From: Polytrichum commune | Lineage: Eukaryota; Streptophyta; Polytrichopsida; Polytrichales; Polytrichaceae | NCBI GenBank assembly: GCA_950295325.1 | Contig: OX485808.1 | Coordinates: 21,472,527 to 21,536,526, forward strand | Direction of reading: 5' to 3' | DNA: 64,000 nucleotides | Shown: in pieces, positions 11,936-22,284 of the stretch | Position numbering within the stretch: the first letter of the stretch is position 1 | How the letters are laid out: every line of letters begins with the position of its first letter | The notes under the pieces: model-generated | Database searches by the model: none | The model's input: the letters and a program-made list of their open reading frames with translations, nothing else | What the model was told of the DNA's origin: nothing | Program-made: the position numbers and the translations under genes

Positions 11936-13300
11936 CTAAATATCATATGATAATATGAATAAAAGAATAACCACATTATCACCTAAACCTCAACCTCAAC
12001 CTCAACCTTAACTTCAATAACCTAATATCTCAAAATTGGGTAGGTTTTGGATAACATCCAATATTGAGATTTGTCACCTAGCATGGTGTCGAGGACCAAG
12101 CCACATCTTGGTTAATTAGTCCTATACACTAGTTAGACTTCTTACTTAGTTATAGGTCAAGTGTTATGTTAGTTTAACCTTTGGGGTAGTTACCCAAGGT
12201 AAGAGGGTTGTTTGGGAGTAATTATGCCTTGTGGGGCCTTACCACCTCATGGAAGGTTCTTATCCCCTTGTTATGGGACCCACCTAGGGTTTGGACTTGG
12301 GCTTGGGCGTGGAGGGCTCAAGGCACGGCGACTCCCTCGGCTTGGCATTCTTGCCAAATCGAGTCTTGTAGTTGAAAGAGAGAAAGAGATAGAGAGAACT
12401 CACAGTGTAGGGTTTGCTTCAAGCACGGCCGATTGTCATATGAGTAAAGCTTATGGATTATCTTTCTTCTCTTTCTACACTTGTAGATTCTCCTTGTTTG
12501 GAGTGAGAGATAACTCATCTGATTGAGAGTGTGTAAGTGATACACTTGTATTTGTTTTATCACATGTTTTTATGACTATATTTTTCACACAATATGTTAT
12601 GTATAGCGATGTGTATTTATAAGACAAATCAACTTGAATAGCCCCCTCGTGCTAGTGATTTTTAATCCAGCTATGTATTGGTGATTTGTGATTCCAAAAA
12701 TCTAAAATGGAATCCTTTGTGAATATTCCATGTGTTGAGAACTCTTCTTTCTAACCCTGGTAAAACTAAGTATCCTTACCAAGTTATAACCTCCTTGTCA
12801 TTCCCCTTGCTGATTAGACTATTGGTTCTTGTATGACTCTTGGGCTTACCCGTCCTATCAAACACGCTACTGGTGGGTACAAAACTACTACAGCTACCGG
12901 GTATCCATCACTTAGGAAATTACCATCCTTGTTCCCTATGCAAGCTCATGACCGGCATATTCTGATTACTAATACTACCAAGTACTTCCAGCAACATTGA
13001 GACCACTAACCAGTCACTCCCCTTCCCAATAGTTGACATCAACTCTTAGTCCTAGTAGTTGCTCCCCATTTATTAAGTGTTCTATGGGAATAGTTATCCA
13101 TTATTCCTAGTAATATCCTAAATAGCTACCCCATTATTGATTGCCATAGTTCTCCCAATTACCGGGTTTGACTCTACCTTCCCAACACCCATCGTTTCTT
13201 AATCACAATGTCCCTATCTTCCTTGCTACCGGCATGCCAGTTCCTTACACTATCTACCTATCACCTAGGGGTTTGAATCTTCTTATTACCTCAACCGATT
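11936..13300. other. Intergenic DNA with a short CAACCT run, no gene recognised
   Basis: A short imperfect hexamer run (CCTCAA) lies at about 11985-12012. The longest open frame (about 12212-12526) has no recognisable domain and low-complexity composition. Many CTACCGG-like words occur in 12840-13260 without regular spacing. Confidence 0.5.
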
Positions 13301-13302
13301 TG

Positions 13303-13540
13303 TTGCACTAAATATGATATTTAGTGTCACTTACTATTTGGAATTACGCAATGCTATATATATTTATTGTATATCTCATATTCACCAAATAAAAATGTTA
13401 AATTGGTTGTTTGGACATTATAGGACATCAACAACTTTGCTTGGTAAAAAATTACATCAATGATCAAAATATAAAGCATTGTGTAAATCCAAATAGTAAG
13501 TGACACTGAATGTCAAATTTAATGTAGTATTTGGTTTGAT
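13303..13540. mobile_element. Small non-autonomous element with palindromic CACTA-like ends
   Basis: The left end, CACTAAATATGATATTTAGT followed by GTCACTTACTATTTGGA, is mirrored at the right end by TCCAAATAGTAAGTGACACT and a diverged copy of the terminal palindrome. The first 21 bases form a near-perfect palindrome with one central base. Related ends occur at 15803, 16332, 20783, 21146, 21466, 27409 and 61913. The CACTA-like start suggests, but does not prove, a CACTA MITE; no clear 3-bp duplication was seen. Confidence 0.65.
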
Positions 13541-15479
13541 CATATATAACTAGCTTATAAGGAATATCACCTCCTACCTCTAGTCTTTTCTCAACTTTTC
13601 AGACCCATTTATAAGGCAATGTTAGCAATACTAATTTGGGATCCCAACACTAAAGATTCTTGACATGGCTAACTACATGTACTTCATCATAACAAGGCCA
13701 ACCACTTGACAACCTTGAACTTAACATGCACCACTCATAATACAAAAGTCACATAACATCCTCACTTGTTTATTCAAAATAATAACCACTTCCAAAAACC
13801 TTCAAAGCACTTGGTCACCTTAGACATTGTTCACTCCAAACTTAAGTACTTCTTCCTACTCTTATCTTGACTTCCTACTTCTAGTTCTAACCCACCTTCA
13901 ATAACAATTCTTCTTCACTAACATCTTCTCCCTTGTCCTTATCTAATTCCTTTTTTTGCTACTAGCCCTTATCCTTGCCTACTGACTTCTATTTCCCTGA
14001 TTAATTCTTAAAAATAACTTCTATCTACTGCTAACTTCATTATTTCTACAGATGAAATAGCCATAATTATCCTAAAAAATCCTAAAAAATGAAGAAAAAT
14101 GCCAACTTTTGGATGAAAAATTGTACAACCATCCATGTGTGGCTTTGGTCACTTCAATAGTTGTAGCCCATGCTCCTCTCTTGAAAAATTGAAATCAAAA
14201 TCACTACCTCCGGCTCGAAGCTAAGGATTCATATTGACGAATTTATTAAATGCCTTTGCGGACACAAGAAGCGATTTGGCCCATTACTCTGCCCAACAAC
14301 CTCCCACCTACCGGTCAACTTCATTCATGGCTTATATATGAAGCTCATCATCAATCGTGGGCCAATAATTCATCACCAAAAACATCACATACAAGGCTCG
14401 TGTGTGTCAAACTTTGCCCAAAACTTCACCTCCGGGATCGCTTTTGAGCCAACCCCAATCACTTACGTTTCCTTTACCTAGGTGATGGGACCATGCCATG
14501 TATCATACTTGAAAAGAAATCTAAGTCATTTATCATCAACAATGTTGCATCTTCATGTGGAGGTATCTAAACATTGTCACATCCCTTATCCAACAAAAAT
14601 TATATCATCTATGAATACATAGCTTTGTGTCTTGCTTGCGCACAATTATCTCCACCATGCCATTATAGTATAGAACTCCAATGTGCATCTAATTTAGTGT
14701 GGTCCACACCATTCACCATCAATTCAAGTATATGACCTTGCAACCATATGGTAAGGGTGGCAACCAGAGAAGGTGCCATTGGACAATGGTTGTTCCATGA
14801 CGTATCATGAAAGCCATAAAAAATCAACAAAGCATTGACATAAAGGTTCACTAAATCGTATACAAGTGTAGCTTGACCCATGCATGGACTAGGAAACTGT
14901 GATGTCAACGTAAACTCAACCATTGTGAATGTGAAAAAGAAATAGGTTACTATAAAGTATGAAATTTTTTTTTGGATGAGTCGACTATAGAAATAACATC
15001 AAAGACCCTCAATCAATCTAGTGGAGTCGTGTTGAAATGAAGTGGCCCTCAACCTAACACGTGTAGGCCGAGGACCTGTTTATACCAAGAACCCCTTCAT
15101 CTACAATAGATGAATCTCTCTCTCTCTCTCTCTAGGTTGTAGGTTGGCCCCCTAGTGGAGTCCACGGTACTAAGTTTTCAATAGGTGTCATTTAATAAAC
15201 ACATTATTTTACAAGTGCCCTTTTAGAAGTAGTGTTAGCATTCAATCAAATGAAGCACATACATGACTCACCGACATTCTTGAAATCTGAGATGTCTTTA
15301 TAAGAAAAAATGTATCCATTTCATTTCACATGGTAATGTAAGCTCTCATTTAATGAACTAAAAGGCAATGACATGAGTGACACAATTGTGTTATAGCCCT
15401 GAACATGATGAGCATGATGAAGCTCCAAAATTTAGTGTTAAGTTACTTGGCCCTATTGTGGCCATTGAACCATATTGCA
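13541..15479. other. Intergenic DNA, no gene recognised
   Basis: Only short open frames without similarity to known families. A CT dinucleotide run lies at about 15114-15134. A short fragment around 14640-14930 has an 86-codon minus-strand frame, with no domain recognised. Confidence 0.5.
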
Positions 15480-15599
15480 ATTTTTTGAAACATGTTAGGA
15501 TTTGCAAATCATAAAGATTGTCATTTCAAGTTGTTGAATCGTGGTGGAAATGCAAATGCGAGAAGAGGTCAAAGTGAAGATTCTTCTTTTATTCAAGCA

Positions 15600-16745
15600 A
15601 TCACATAGGTTCTTCCAACTAAAATAAGCATTGAACTTGTGATGATGTCTATCTTTTGAGCACATAGTCCAATCTCATCATGACATACATCTTTTTGGTG
15701 TCCGTTTTTAACTACCACATAACACCTATTGCATACCTTAGATGGGAAATTCAACAACGTGACTGGATTGGATGGTTTGAGTGCTTTCGTAATATCTTAC
15801 TACACTGTGTATGGTATTCAATGTCACATGCATAATAGTGTCACTTACCCTATTTTTAGGCGTACGCTAGGTTACTAATGGTAAAAAACTTCATCATTAG
15901 TGTGACCTCATGACACATGACATTCAAGTGTGCTTACCAATATCTTGGCATGACTATGTTCATTAGTGTTTATGAGTTGTATGCTTATGTTACACAATGG
16001 TTTACAGGTTGACTAAAAGTGTACAGATATGATACTTGGCATTAGTAAGCTCAAGAATATATCCTTGCATACTAAAATGTAAACACATGAGACTTGTCAT
16101 GAGTATGCTCAACAATATCTTCCTGTTGCATACTGAAATGCCAAACTATCATCTCAAGTATCCCAATGTGCTACACTAAATGTCATAATATAACTAATTT
16201 TCACTTAAAAAATACTTAAGTTGATGAATAGTATCATAGCAGCAATTAGCGGACATGACACTCTAGGCATCTAGTTTAAGCCCTTTACAAATAGTGTACA
16301 TGACACTAAATACCATAAACAATGTAGTATGACATGTGTCGTCTCAACACTTTTGTACATGTGGATCGGTTGAATGGTGGGGCAATAGCAGCCAACACCA
16401 CCCAATTGTGTGTTGTATATTAGATAGCTTAACCCATTGCCGTACCCAACTGTTGAACCCATTGCCCCCCCCCCTTTTGTGGTCCATGGCTCATTGCACC
16501 CATGCATATTGTGTGAATTGGTAAGATTTAAAAACTAATAAGGTAGACATGCCTAATTCCAACAAAAAAAATAATCATGATACCTGTATTTTAAATGGTA
16601 TGTGGTTAAGTGTAGATCTAAGGACAAACACCAAAAAGACATGTGTTCCCAAGAGATTTGACTGCATGCTCAAAATATGCTAACCATTCTATACTCAATA
16701 GTTCACATGATTGTGGGAACCAATATGACCACTAATGAGCACAAG
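15600..16745. mobile_element. Element bounded by long diverged inverted repeats (copy 1)
   Basis: The segment at about 15600-15740 (with TTTTGAGCACATAGTCCAAT and TTTTTGGTGTCCGTTTT) reappears reverse-complemented at about 16600-16745. The same two arms occur, again inverted, at about 22285-22410 and 24945-25060. No transposase lies between the arms; copy 1 carries a small CACTA-like element inside (15803-16332). Superfamily is unknown; long inverted arms are compatible with a foldback or Mutator-like origin. Confidence 0.5.
15803..16332. mobile_element. Nested small element with CACTA-like ends, about 530 bp
   Basis: The left end reads ACTACACTGTGTATGGTATT then CAATGTCAC. The right end reads GTGT/GACACTAAATACC then ATAAACAATGTAGT. 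These are inverted versions of one terminal sequence shared with 13303-13540 and 21466. No open frame of interest inside. Confidence 0.55.
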
Positions 16746-16930
16746 AATATTCACTTTGGTTATGAATAGGACATTCGTATGAGCTCCAAACACTATGAGG
16801 CCAATGGCTATGAGCACAATTTGGACTTGCTAGTCAGCTCGCACTAGTTGCGTGTTTCATATCCTACATGAAGTGGGCAAAGAGAGAAATTTCTCGCAAT
16901 AACATATCTACCTTATGATGTGTACATCGA
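16600..16930 (+). repeat. Dispersed repeat, second copy at 24945-25275
   Basis: About 330 bp are shared, in direct orientation, with 24945-25275; by eye roughly three quarters of positions match. Shared landmarks include AAAAAGACATGTGTT, ATGCTCAAA, ACTATGAGGC and GTGTTTCATATCCTA. It includes and extends beyond the right inverted arm of the element at 15600-16745, so it may be part of that element's end. Confidence 0.7.
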
Positions 16931-17843
16931 TGTGTGTGATTAGGTTGACCCATGATATTCCACGCTATGTTGAATATGTATTACCATAACAACAACATAC
17001 ATGAATTTTCTTCTATTGTGGTGGTTGTATAGATGAATATACAAAACTATAAGTTCGATATGCTTATGACCTAAGGTAATTTGCAAGGGTAAAGAGTCTA
17101 CCAAATTGCATGATGTAGTAGATTTTAGCAAGTTTGTAATGTGGCCCTTGTTTTCCCTCTATAAGACCTCTTAATGACTTCTTATCTTAGATGTCGCACG
17201 TTACACCCGCTCGCATGTAATATAGAGGTTGTTGGATATGTACGTGGCACTTTTGTGGGAATCTCCAACTTTGTTGACATTTTGGGCCATTGGATTGAGT
17301 TAGGATTTGTTTCATCCATTCACTATATAAAATGTCAAGTTACATAAGTGGTGTAGAGATGCAAAAGTTTTGAGAGGTTGAAGGGGATATTCTTTTGGGA
17401 TATGTAACGTAAGTGGGGCACCAATCACTTGTAGAGTGAAAAAACAAATAAAGAAATCACGGAATGACCTCTTGTAACTTTCACACCTCATCTCCGACTT
17501 TAAAACTGGGGAATCATGATCTTCATGCTTCACAATTTCCAGGAGGACGAGACAATTCCCGATTTGATCCAACGGCCACGATCGTCTTTAGAGTTGGGAG
17601 TGCCCACAATATTGTAAAGAACTGACATTGTTCAACGCGGTGATCGGAGAGATTTTTGGGCATAACCGGTTGAGATTCTAGTGTTTGCAAGTCCAACCGG
17701 TTACATGTTGACATCCTTCCGTTTTCCTTTATTAAATTGGGATATATCCTTCAATAAATCCCTCTAAAATGATGGGTAATTTCCCTACAGTCTTGAACTT
17801 CAACCGGTAATTCCTCAAACTCAACCAGTGCATCTGTAACTAA

Positions 17844-18975
17844 GGGGCGGTTTACACTATGGACCATGAAGTCGTCCCACGTAAGAGGCCTATTTTGCGT
17901 GGGACGACTTCATGGGACGACTTCCATGGTCCGAGTTACTAAAATATTAGTGTTCATGGTTCATGGGCCCTTCACTAGGTGTAAACCAAATGTGGACCAT
18001 GAAGAATGACCATGCACCAAAAAGTGGAGGTGCTGTTCTTTTTAATACATGCCCAAAAAGGGCAATTTTGAAAAAAAATTAAGTTTGATCATTCCTTGTC
18101 TTCTCTTGGGCTTCACTTGTCTTCACTTCTTGTTAAATGTGTCGAAGATGTGGCTTGCAAATCTTCTCACAACAATTTTTTTTAAATAAAATTAAATGAG
18201 CAATTTAATTTGTACATGCTCAATGTAATTTACATGTGACATGTACCTTGTGTTGTCACTACACTAAATAGGATATTTAGTGTTTGATTATATTTAATGT
18301 TGTTACCACCCTACCTTGCTCAAGACTAATTTTCAATTCTTTGATAATTAATGTTAGAAGATTTCCCATGGCACTTCTTTTGACTACCCTGATCTACATC
18401 ACTAAACCACTACAGATTTTTGTTTTTTGTTTTGCAACTGCATTTTGTAAGAATATTGGGGTGTGTAATATACCGTTGGAAAGGTATTTTCAAGACCTTT
18501 CCAACGGTATATTACAAGCCCCAAATTCCAAACATTTCATTTGGTAGACCAAAAAAACAAATCTGCACTTGAATTCTTGAGTTCTAGATGTCCCGCGTTG
18601 TTTGGTGAAACACGTGTGAGCCGGTTTAAGGGGTAGGGCAAGGTAGTGCTAGTATGTCTCATGGGCTGTGGTATAATTAAGGCGCTTAAAAGGTAGATTC
18701 ATTAAAAGTTTATTGAAATGGTATTTCTCTGACATGGGCCCTTGCCTTTTCCTACCAGACCACCTCTCTTGCATCTCTCAACGCAAAACCCGTTGGACCA
18801 TGTCAGTGCATTTATTAGGCCTTAAAATTTATATTTTGGGGACCTCGACCTCCATGGTCCCTCTACCATTTTTTCCTTAGTGTAAACCGAAGTTGTCCCG
18901 GGAGAACTTCAACAGCCAATCAGCTGCCTTGCAGAGCCCTGGTCCAACTTCATGGTCCATAGTGTAAACCGCCCC
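17844..18975. mobile_element. PIF/Harbinger (Tourist-like) non-autonomous element, 1132 bp, TAA target duplication
   Basis: The ends are inverted repeats starting GGGGCGGTTTACACTATGGA and continuing through CCATGAAGT. Both flanks carry TAA (17841-17843 and 18976-18978), the three-base TWA duplication typical of PIF/Harbinger. The uninterrupted repeat copy at 62917-63120 has TAG in place of TAA-element-TAA, which confirms both edges. No transposase inside; a perfect 20-bp hairpin lies at 18465-18515 and another palindromic CACTA-like end at about 18262-18284. Confidence 0.88.
18465..18515. repeat. Perfect 20-bp stem hairpin with 11-nt loop
   Basis: Bases 18465-18484 (TAATATACCGTTGGAAAGG within them) are the exact reverse complement of 18496-18515. 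The stem extends imperfectly into GGGG/CCCC on the outside. It lies inside the PIF-type element. A fold of this kind can be a source of small RNA, but nothing in the sequence shows it is transcribed. Confidence 0.85.
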
Positions 18976-19350
18976 TAAGTGCCGGTTCTCCCCTATCATA
19001 GGGTAAGCCCTCATTTAAGTATACCTCCCTTAGATTGCACACAGAAGACCCTTGAGAATAGGGCTCTGACTTGGGAGTTGAAAAGATGGCACTCCTTGCA
19101 TATATATACACAAGCTCATTTAAGAGTTGAATGTGCACTTCGAACGTGTACTTCTTATCTGTACCAACTATGTAAAATGACGGTCAACAAACTGCATTGA
19201 ATTAACGCAAATCGAGACTCAACATCCTGTGCAAGTGATGAGATCGCTTTTCAACGTCTCATGGCTATGTATATATAGAACGATGCCAATGGTTTGGTTT
19301 GCATCATATATTTATATATATATATACTCACTAATGTTTGGGTACATTTA

Positions 19351-20110
19351 GGGTATGTTTACACCATGGACCATGAAGTCGTCCCAAGGCCCTGTAAAAT
19401 TTGTGATTGGTTGTTGAACTCCTCTTGGGATCACTTTGGTTTACACCGAGGACAAAATGTCAAAGTGACCATAGAGTTCGAGGTCTCCAAAAGAACAAAC
19501 AAGAACCCATACCCCCTCACATAACAAAAGGATACTAGGTAACACGACCTCTACATACAAGGGTTCACCTACCGTAAGGTAGGCAGTTTACCCTATCATG
19601 CATCAAGGGGACTCTTGAGCATGATATGACCAATGGGCTCAAATTCACGTCTGATTGACTGACGTTGAATTTTCTTTTCTTTCTCCAAAAGACATATTTT
19701 AAGGCGTACAGAATCCCACTGACATGGTCCAACGACTTTTGCGGTGGGAGAGACAAAAGAGGTGTTTTAGTAGAAAAGGCAGGGGCCCATGACATAGTGA
19801 TGATGTTATAATATTTTTAAAATATATTTTGGAGAAGAAAAGATGAAGCCAAGAGAATGGTCAGATTGTTTTTTTTTTTTTTTCAAAATTGCCCTTTTTG
19901 GGAAGATATTAAAAATATGAACACATTCACTTTTGGTGGATGATCATTCCTCTTTGTCCACATTCGGTTCACAACTTAGTGAGGGGCCCAAAGGCTTTGC
20001 GGATTGAGTTTCTAAGAAATCGGACCATGGATGTTGGACCATCAAGTCGGACCATGTAAAAAGGCCATCTTCCATGGTCCGATTTCATTGTCCATGGTGT
20101 AAACTGGCCC
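19351..20110. mobile_element. PIF/Harbinger-type MITE, about 760 bp, TTA target duplication
   Basis: The left end GGGTATGTTTACACCATGGA pairs with the right end, which on the minus strand reads GGGCCAGTTTACACCATGGA. TTA flanks both ends (19348-19350 and 20111-20113). Terminal sequence is clearly related to the 1132-bp element at 17844 (TTTACAC-ATGGACCATGAAGT), so the two are members of one family with different interiors. Confidence 0.82.
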
Positions 20111-20113
20111 TTA

Positions 20114-20399
20114 GGGCGGGTATACGTTTGGGTCCAAGACTAAATGAAATTCAAAATCGAGCAATCCTATTCTTTGGGAGTAAATTTTTTGGACCCAAGG
20201 ACTTTACATTAGGATCCAAGTTTATGAAATGACACTAATGTGGTATCACTTCCAGCCAAATCTCATCGGTCCACCTAAAACAAATACTCCACCCAATCTG
20301 AAAAACCAAACTTTAAGCATGGGTTTAATCTTGAGTACTAATTAAGGGGTGTTTTTGGACCCCAAGTTTCTTGGACTTGGATCTAATGTAAACCCACCC
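20114..20399. mobile_element. PIF/Harbinger-type MITE, 286 bp, abutting the previous one
   Basis: The left end GGGCGGGTATACGTTTGGGT pairs with a right end whose complement reads GGGTGGGTTTACATTAGATC. TTA flanks it at 20111-20113 and 20400-20402. The left TTA is the same three bases that form the right duplication of the 19351-20110 element, so the two sit back to back on one TTA. Confidence 0.78.
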
Positions 20400-20782
20400 T
20401 TACACTAGGGTGCCTTGATATTAGAGATACATGTTCTTGCATGAACATTTTACCATCTTTCCATATCTTTCCATATCCTCCCATATTACTACTTGGAAGA
20501 TAGCGTTCCAAAAGTTCCACCTTTCCACTGTTATCGACTCCTCACCAAAGGTAAAGCCAAGGGGATTGGAAAGGAAAGAGTCCTAAATTTGTCACTTTGC
20601 TCCAACAACAAATCAATCAATTCGAACATATGGTGTGGTCCCTCAACATTGTCCACTTTCACTTTATGCTTAAAAAATTTGCAATTGAGAGACCACAACA
20701 TATGTTCACATTCGGGTCCCCACCATGGCACCAAGAATATTACTAGGAACCAATGGCAATTTCATACATTTTGTCACAGTCA

Positions 20783-21146
20783 CTACAATAAAAGATGATA
20801 TTTAGGGTCACCAATTCTAATTGTCTTGCTTGATACTAATTGTAAACTGCGGTATAGTGTCACCAACACTAGCTGTTAACCCAACATTGTTTGTCATTCC
20901 TTGTAATTTTTGGGGGGATTATAGAATTATAGTGTTGCAATTACTATCACTTACCAAGTGATTTTCATCCAAATTTCAGTCATCCATGACAATATTTCAT
21001 CACAAGTTGTTGACAAAAGGAGCCAATGCATGAACTCATCCATCATCCATGACAATTTTCTCACTTATCATACGAAGTGTCATCCGAAAAATTACCATAG
21101 TGACATAAAAACATCATATGACACTAAATATCATATTTAGTGCAGT
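20783..21146. mobile_element. Small element with CACTA-like palindromic ends
   Basis: The left end is CACTACAATAAAAGATGATA and continues TTTAGGGTCAC. The right end is the reverse complement of CACTAAATATGATATTTAGT followed by GTCA. The terminal sequence CACTACAA is the usual start of plant CACTA elements. A further end of the same family lies at about 21430-21466, which suggests overlapping or nested copies. Confidence 0.6.
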
Positions 21147-21868
21147 TTTGTGTTAGACCCGCCTCGTCTTTTTTTTTGAGCCTAACATAATATTCAATAA
21201 TCATGAAACATTATCCATTGGCTATCTTGTAGATTTTCAATCCAATCAAACTTTTTTGCTCCTCCATGCCTTCAAAGTCTAGTGTAAAGTGGACTTGGAC
21301 CATTTGCATAATTTGCAAATCACAAGTCAAGGGCCCTCAACATTATACAACATAAATGACTTTACTTGGTTAAAACTTACATTCTAAGCAACAAAAAAAG
21401 TTATAGCATTGCGTAACTCAAAGTAGTAAGTGACACTAAATACCATAAACAACGTAGTGTTGATATGGTAACTTTGTGATGTTAACTCAACATTATGTTA
21501 CACTAACCATAACACAAGTGTGAACCGGGGTAAAAACACCAAAGACACACACATGTGTGACCCATACATTATGACCTCAAAAAACAAGGCCACCTCCGTA
21601 TTTAATTGGTAGCATGTAGAATATATGTGGGCTCACATTGACGAGATTGACTTTTGTCCGAATTCGGTGGAAGCTTCATTATTTTTCTACACCTTTCAAG
21701 CTCCTTTTTTGAACCGTGTCTTTGCTGTACTCTTATCCACAAGGTCGCCTCAAATCTAAGCATTTTTCTTTTTGTCTTTTGTTCTTTCTTTCTAGCTACC
21801 AAGTACGTACCTAGTGAAAGGTAGAGATGGGTCTTCTTTGGTTAATTTTTGTTGTTTGCTATCTTATA

Positions 21869-22152
21869 CTCCCTCCGTTCCAAAATGATTGTCCTACCTT
21901 CAGGATTTTTTTGTCCCAAAATAATTGTTAGGTTATCCGCCAAGTTAGTAATTTGAGGCTCAAAGTCAAATATCTATGCGCCAAACTTTCCTCATCGAGA
22001 AGTCTTTCGATACCGCAACTTCCAAGGGCGGTTCGGAGTAGTTGTTGTTTTCTATTTTAAGAGTCGTACTTACAACTATTCGGTCAGTGGTCAACGGGCC
22101 TTAACCCTCACCAAAGTTAGGAACACAATCAATCATTTTGAGATTGAGGGAG
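21869..22152. mobile_element. Stowaway-like MITE, 284 bp, TA target duplication
   Basis: It starts CTCCCTCCGTTCCAAAATGA and ends with the inverse AATCATTTTGAGATTGAGGGAG. TA flanks both sides (21867-21868, 22153-22154). CTCCCTCC termini with TA duplication are the hallmark of Stowaway (Tc1/mariner-type) MITEs of flowering plants. A related copy lies at 58828-59060. Confidence 0.9.
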
Positions 22153-22284
22153 TAATACTCAGATTTTTTTGTGTGTCTGCACATATGTCTCAAAAAAGCC
22201 AAGATCAATCCCATGAAACATTGAAACTAATCTTGAATTGTTGTAAACGATCAAATCTTACTAACAATGAACCATAAGAAGGTC

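Larger units (their letters stand above)
17637..18995 (+). repeat. Dispersed repeat (copy 1), split by a PIF-type element
   Basis: The part at 17637-17843 (ATTTTTGGGCATAACCGG, CAAGTCCAACCGGTT, CTCAAACTCAACCAG) plus the 20 bases after 18975 match the continuous copy at 62917-63120 and part of a minus-strand copy at about 53318-53410. The identity of the repeat is unknown; no coding potential was recognised. Confidence 0.75.
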
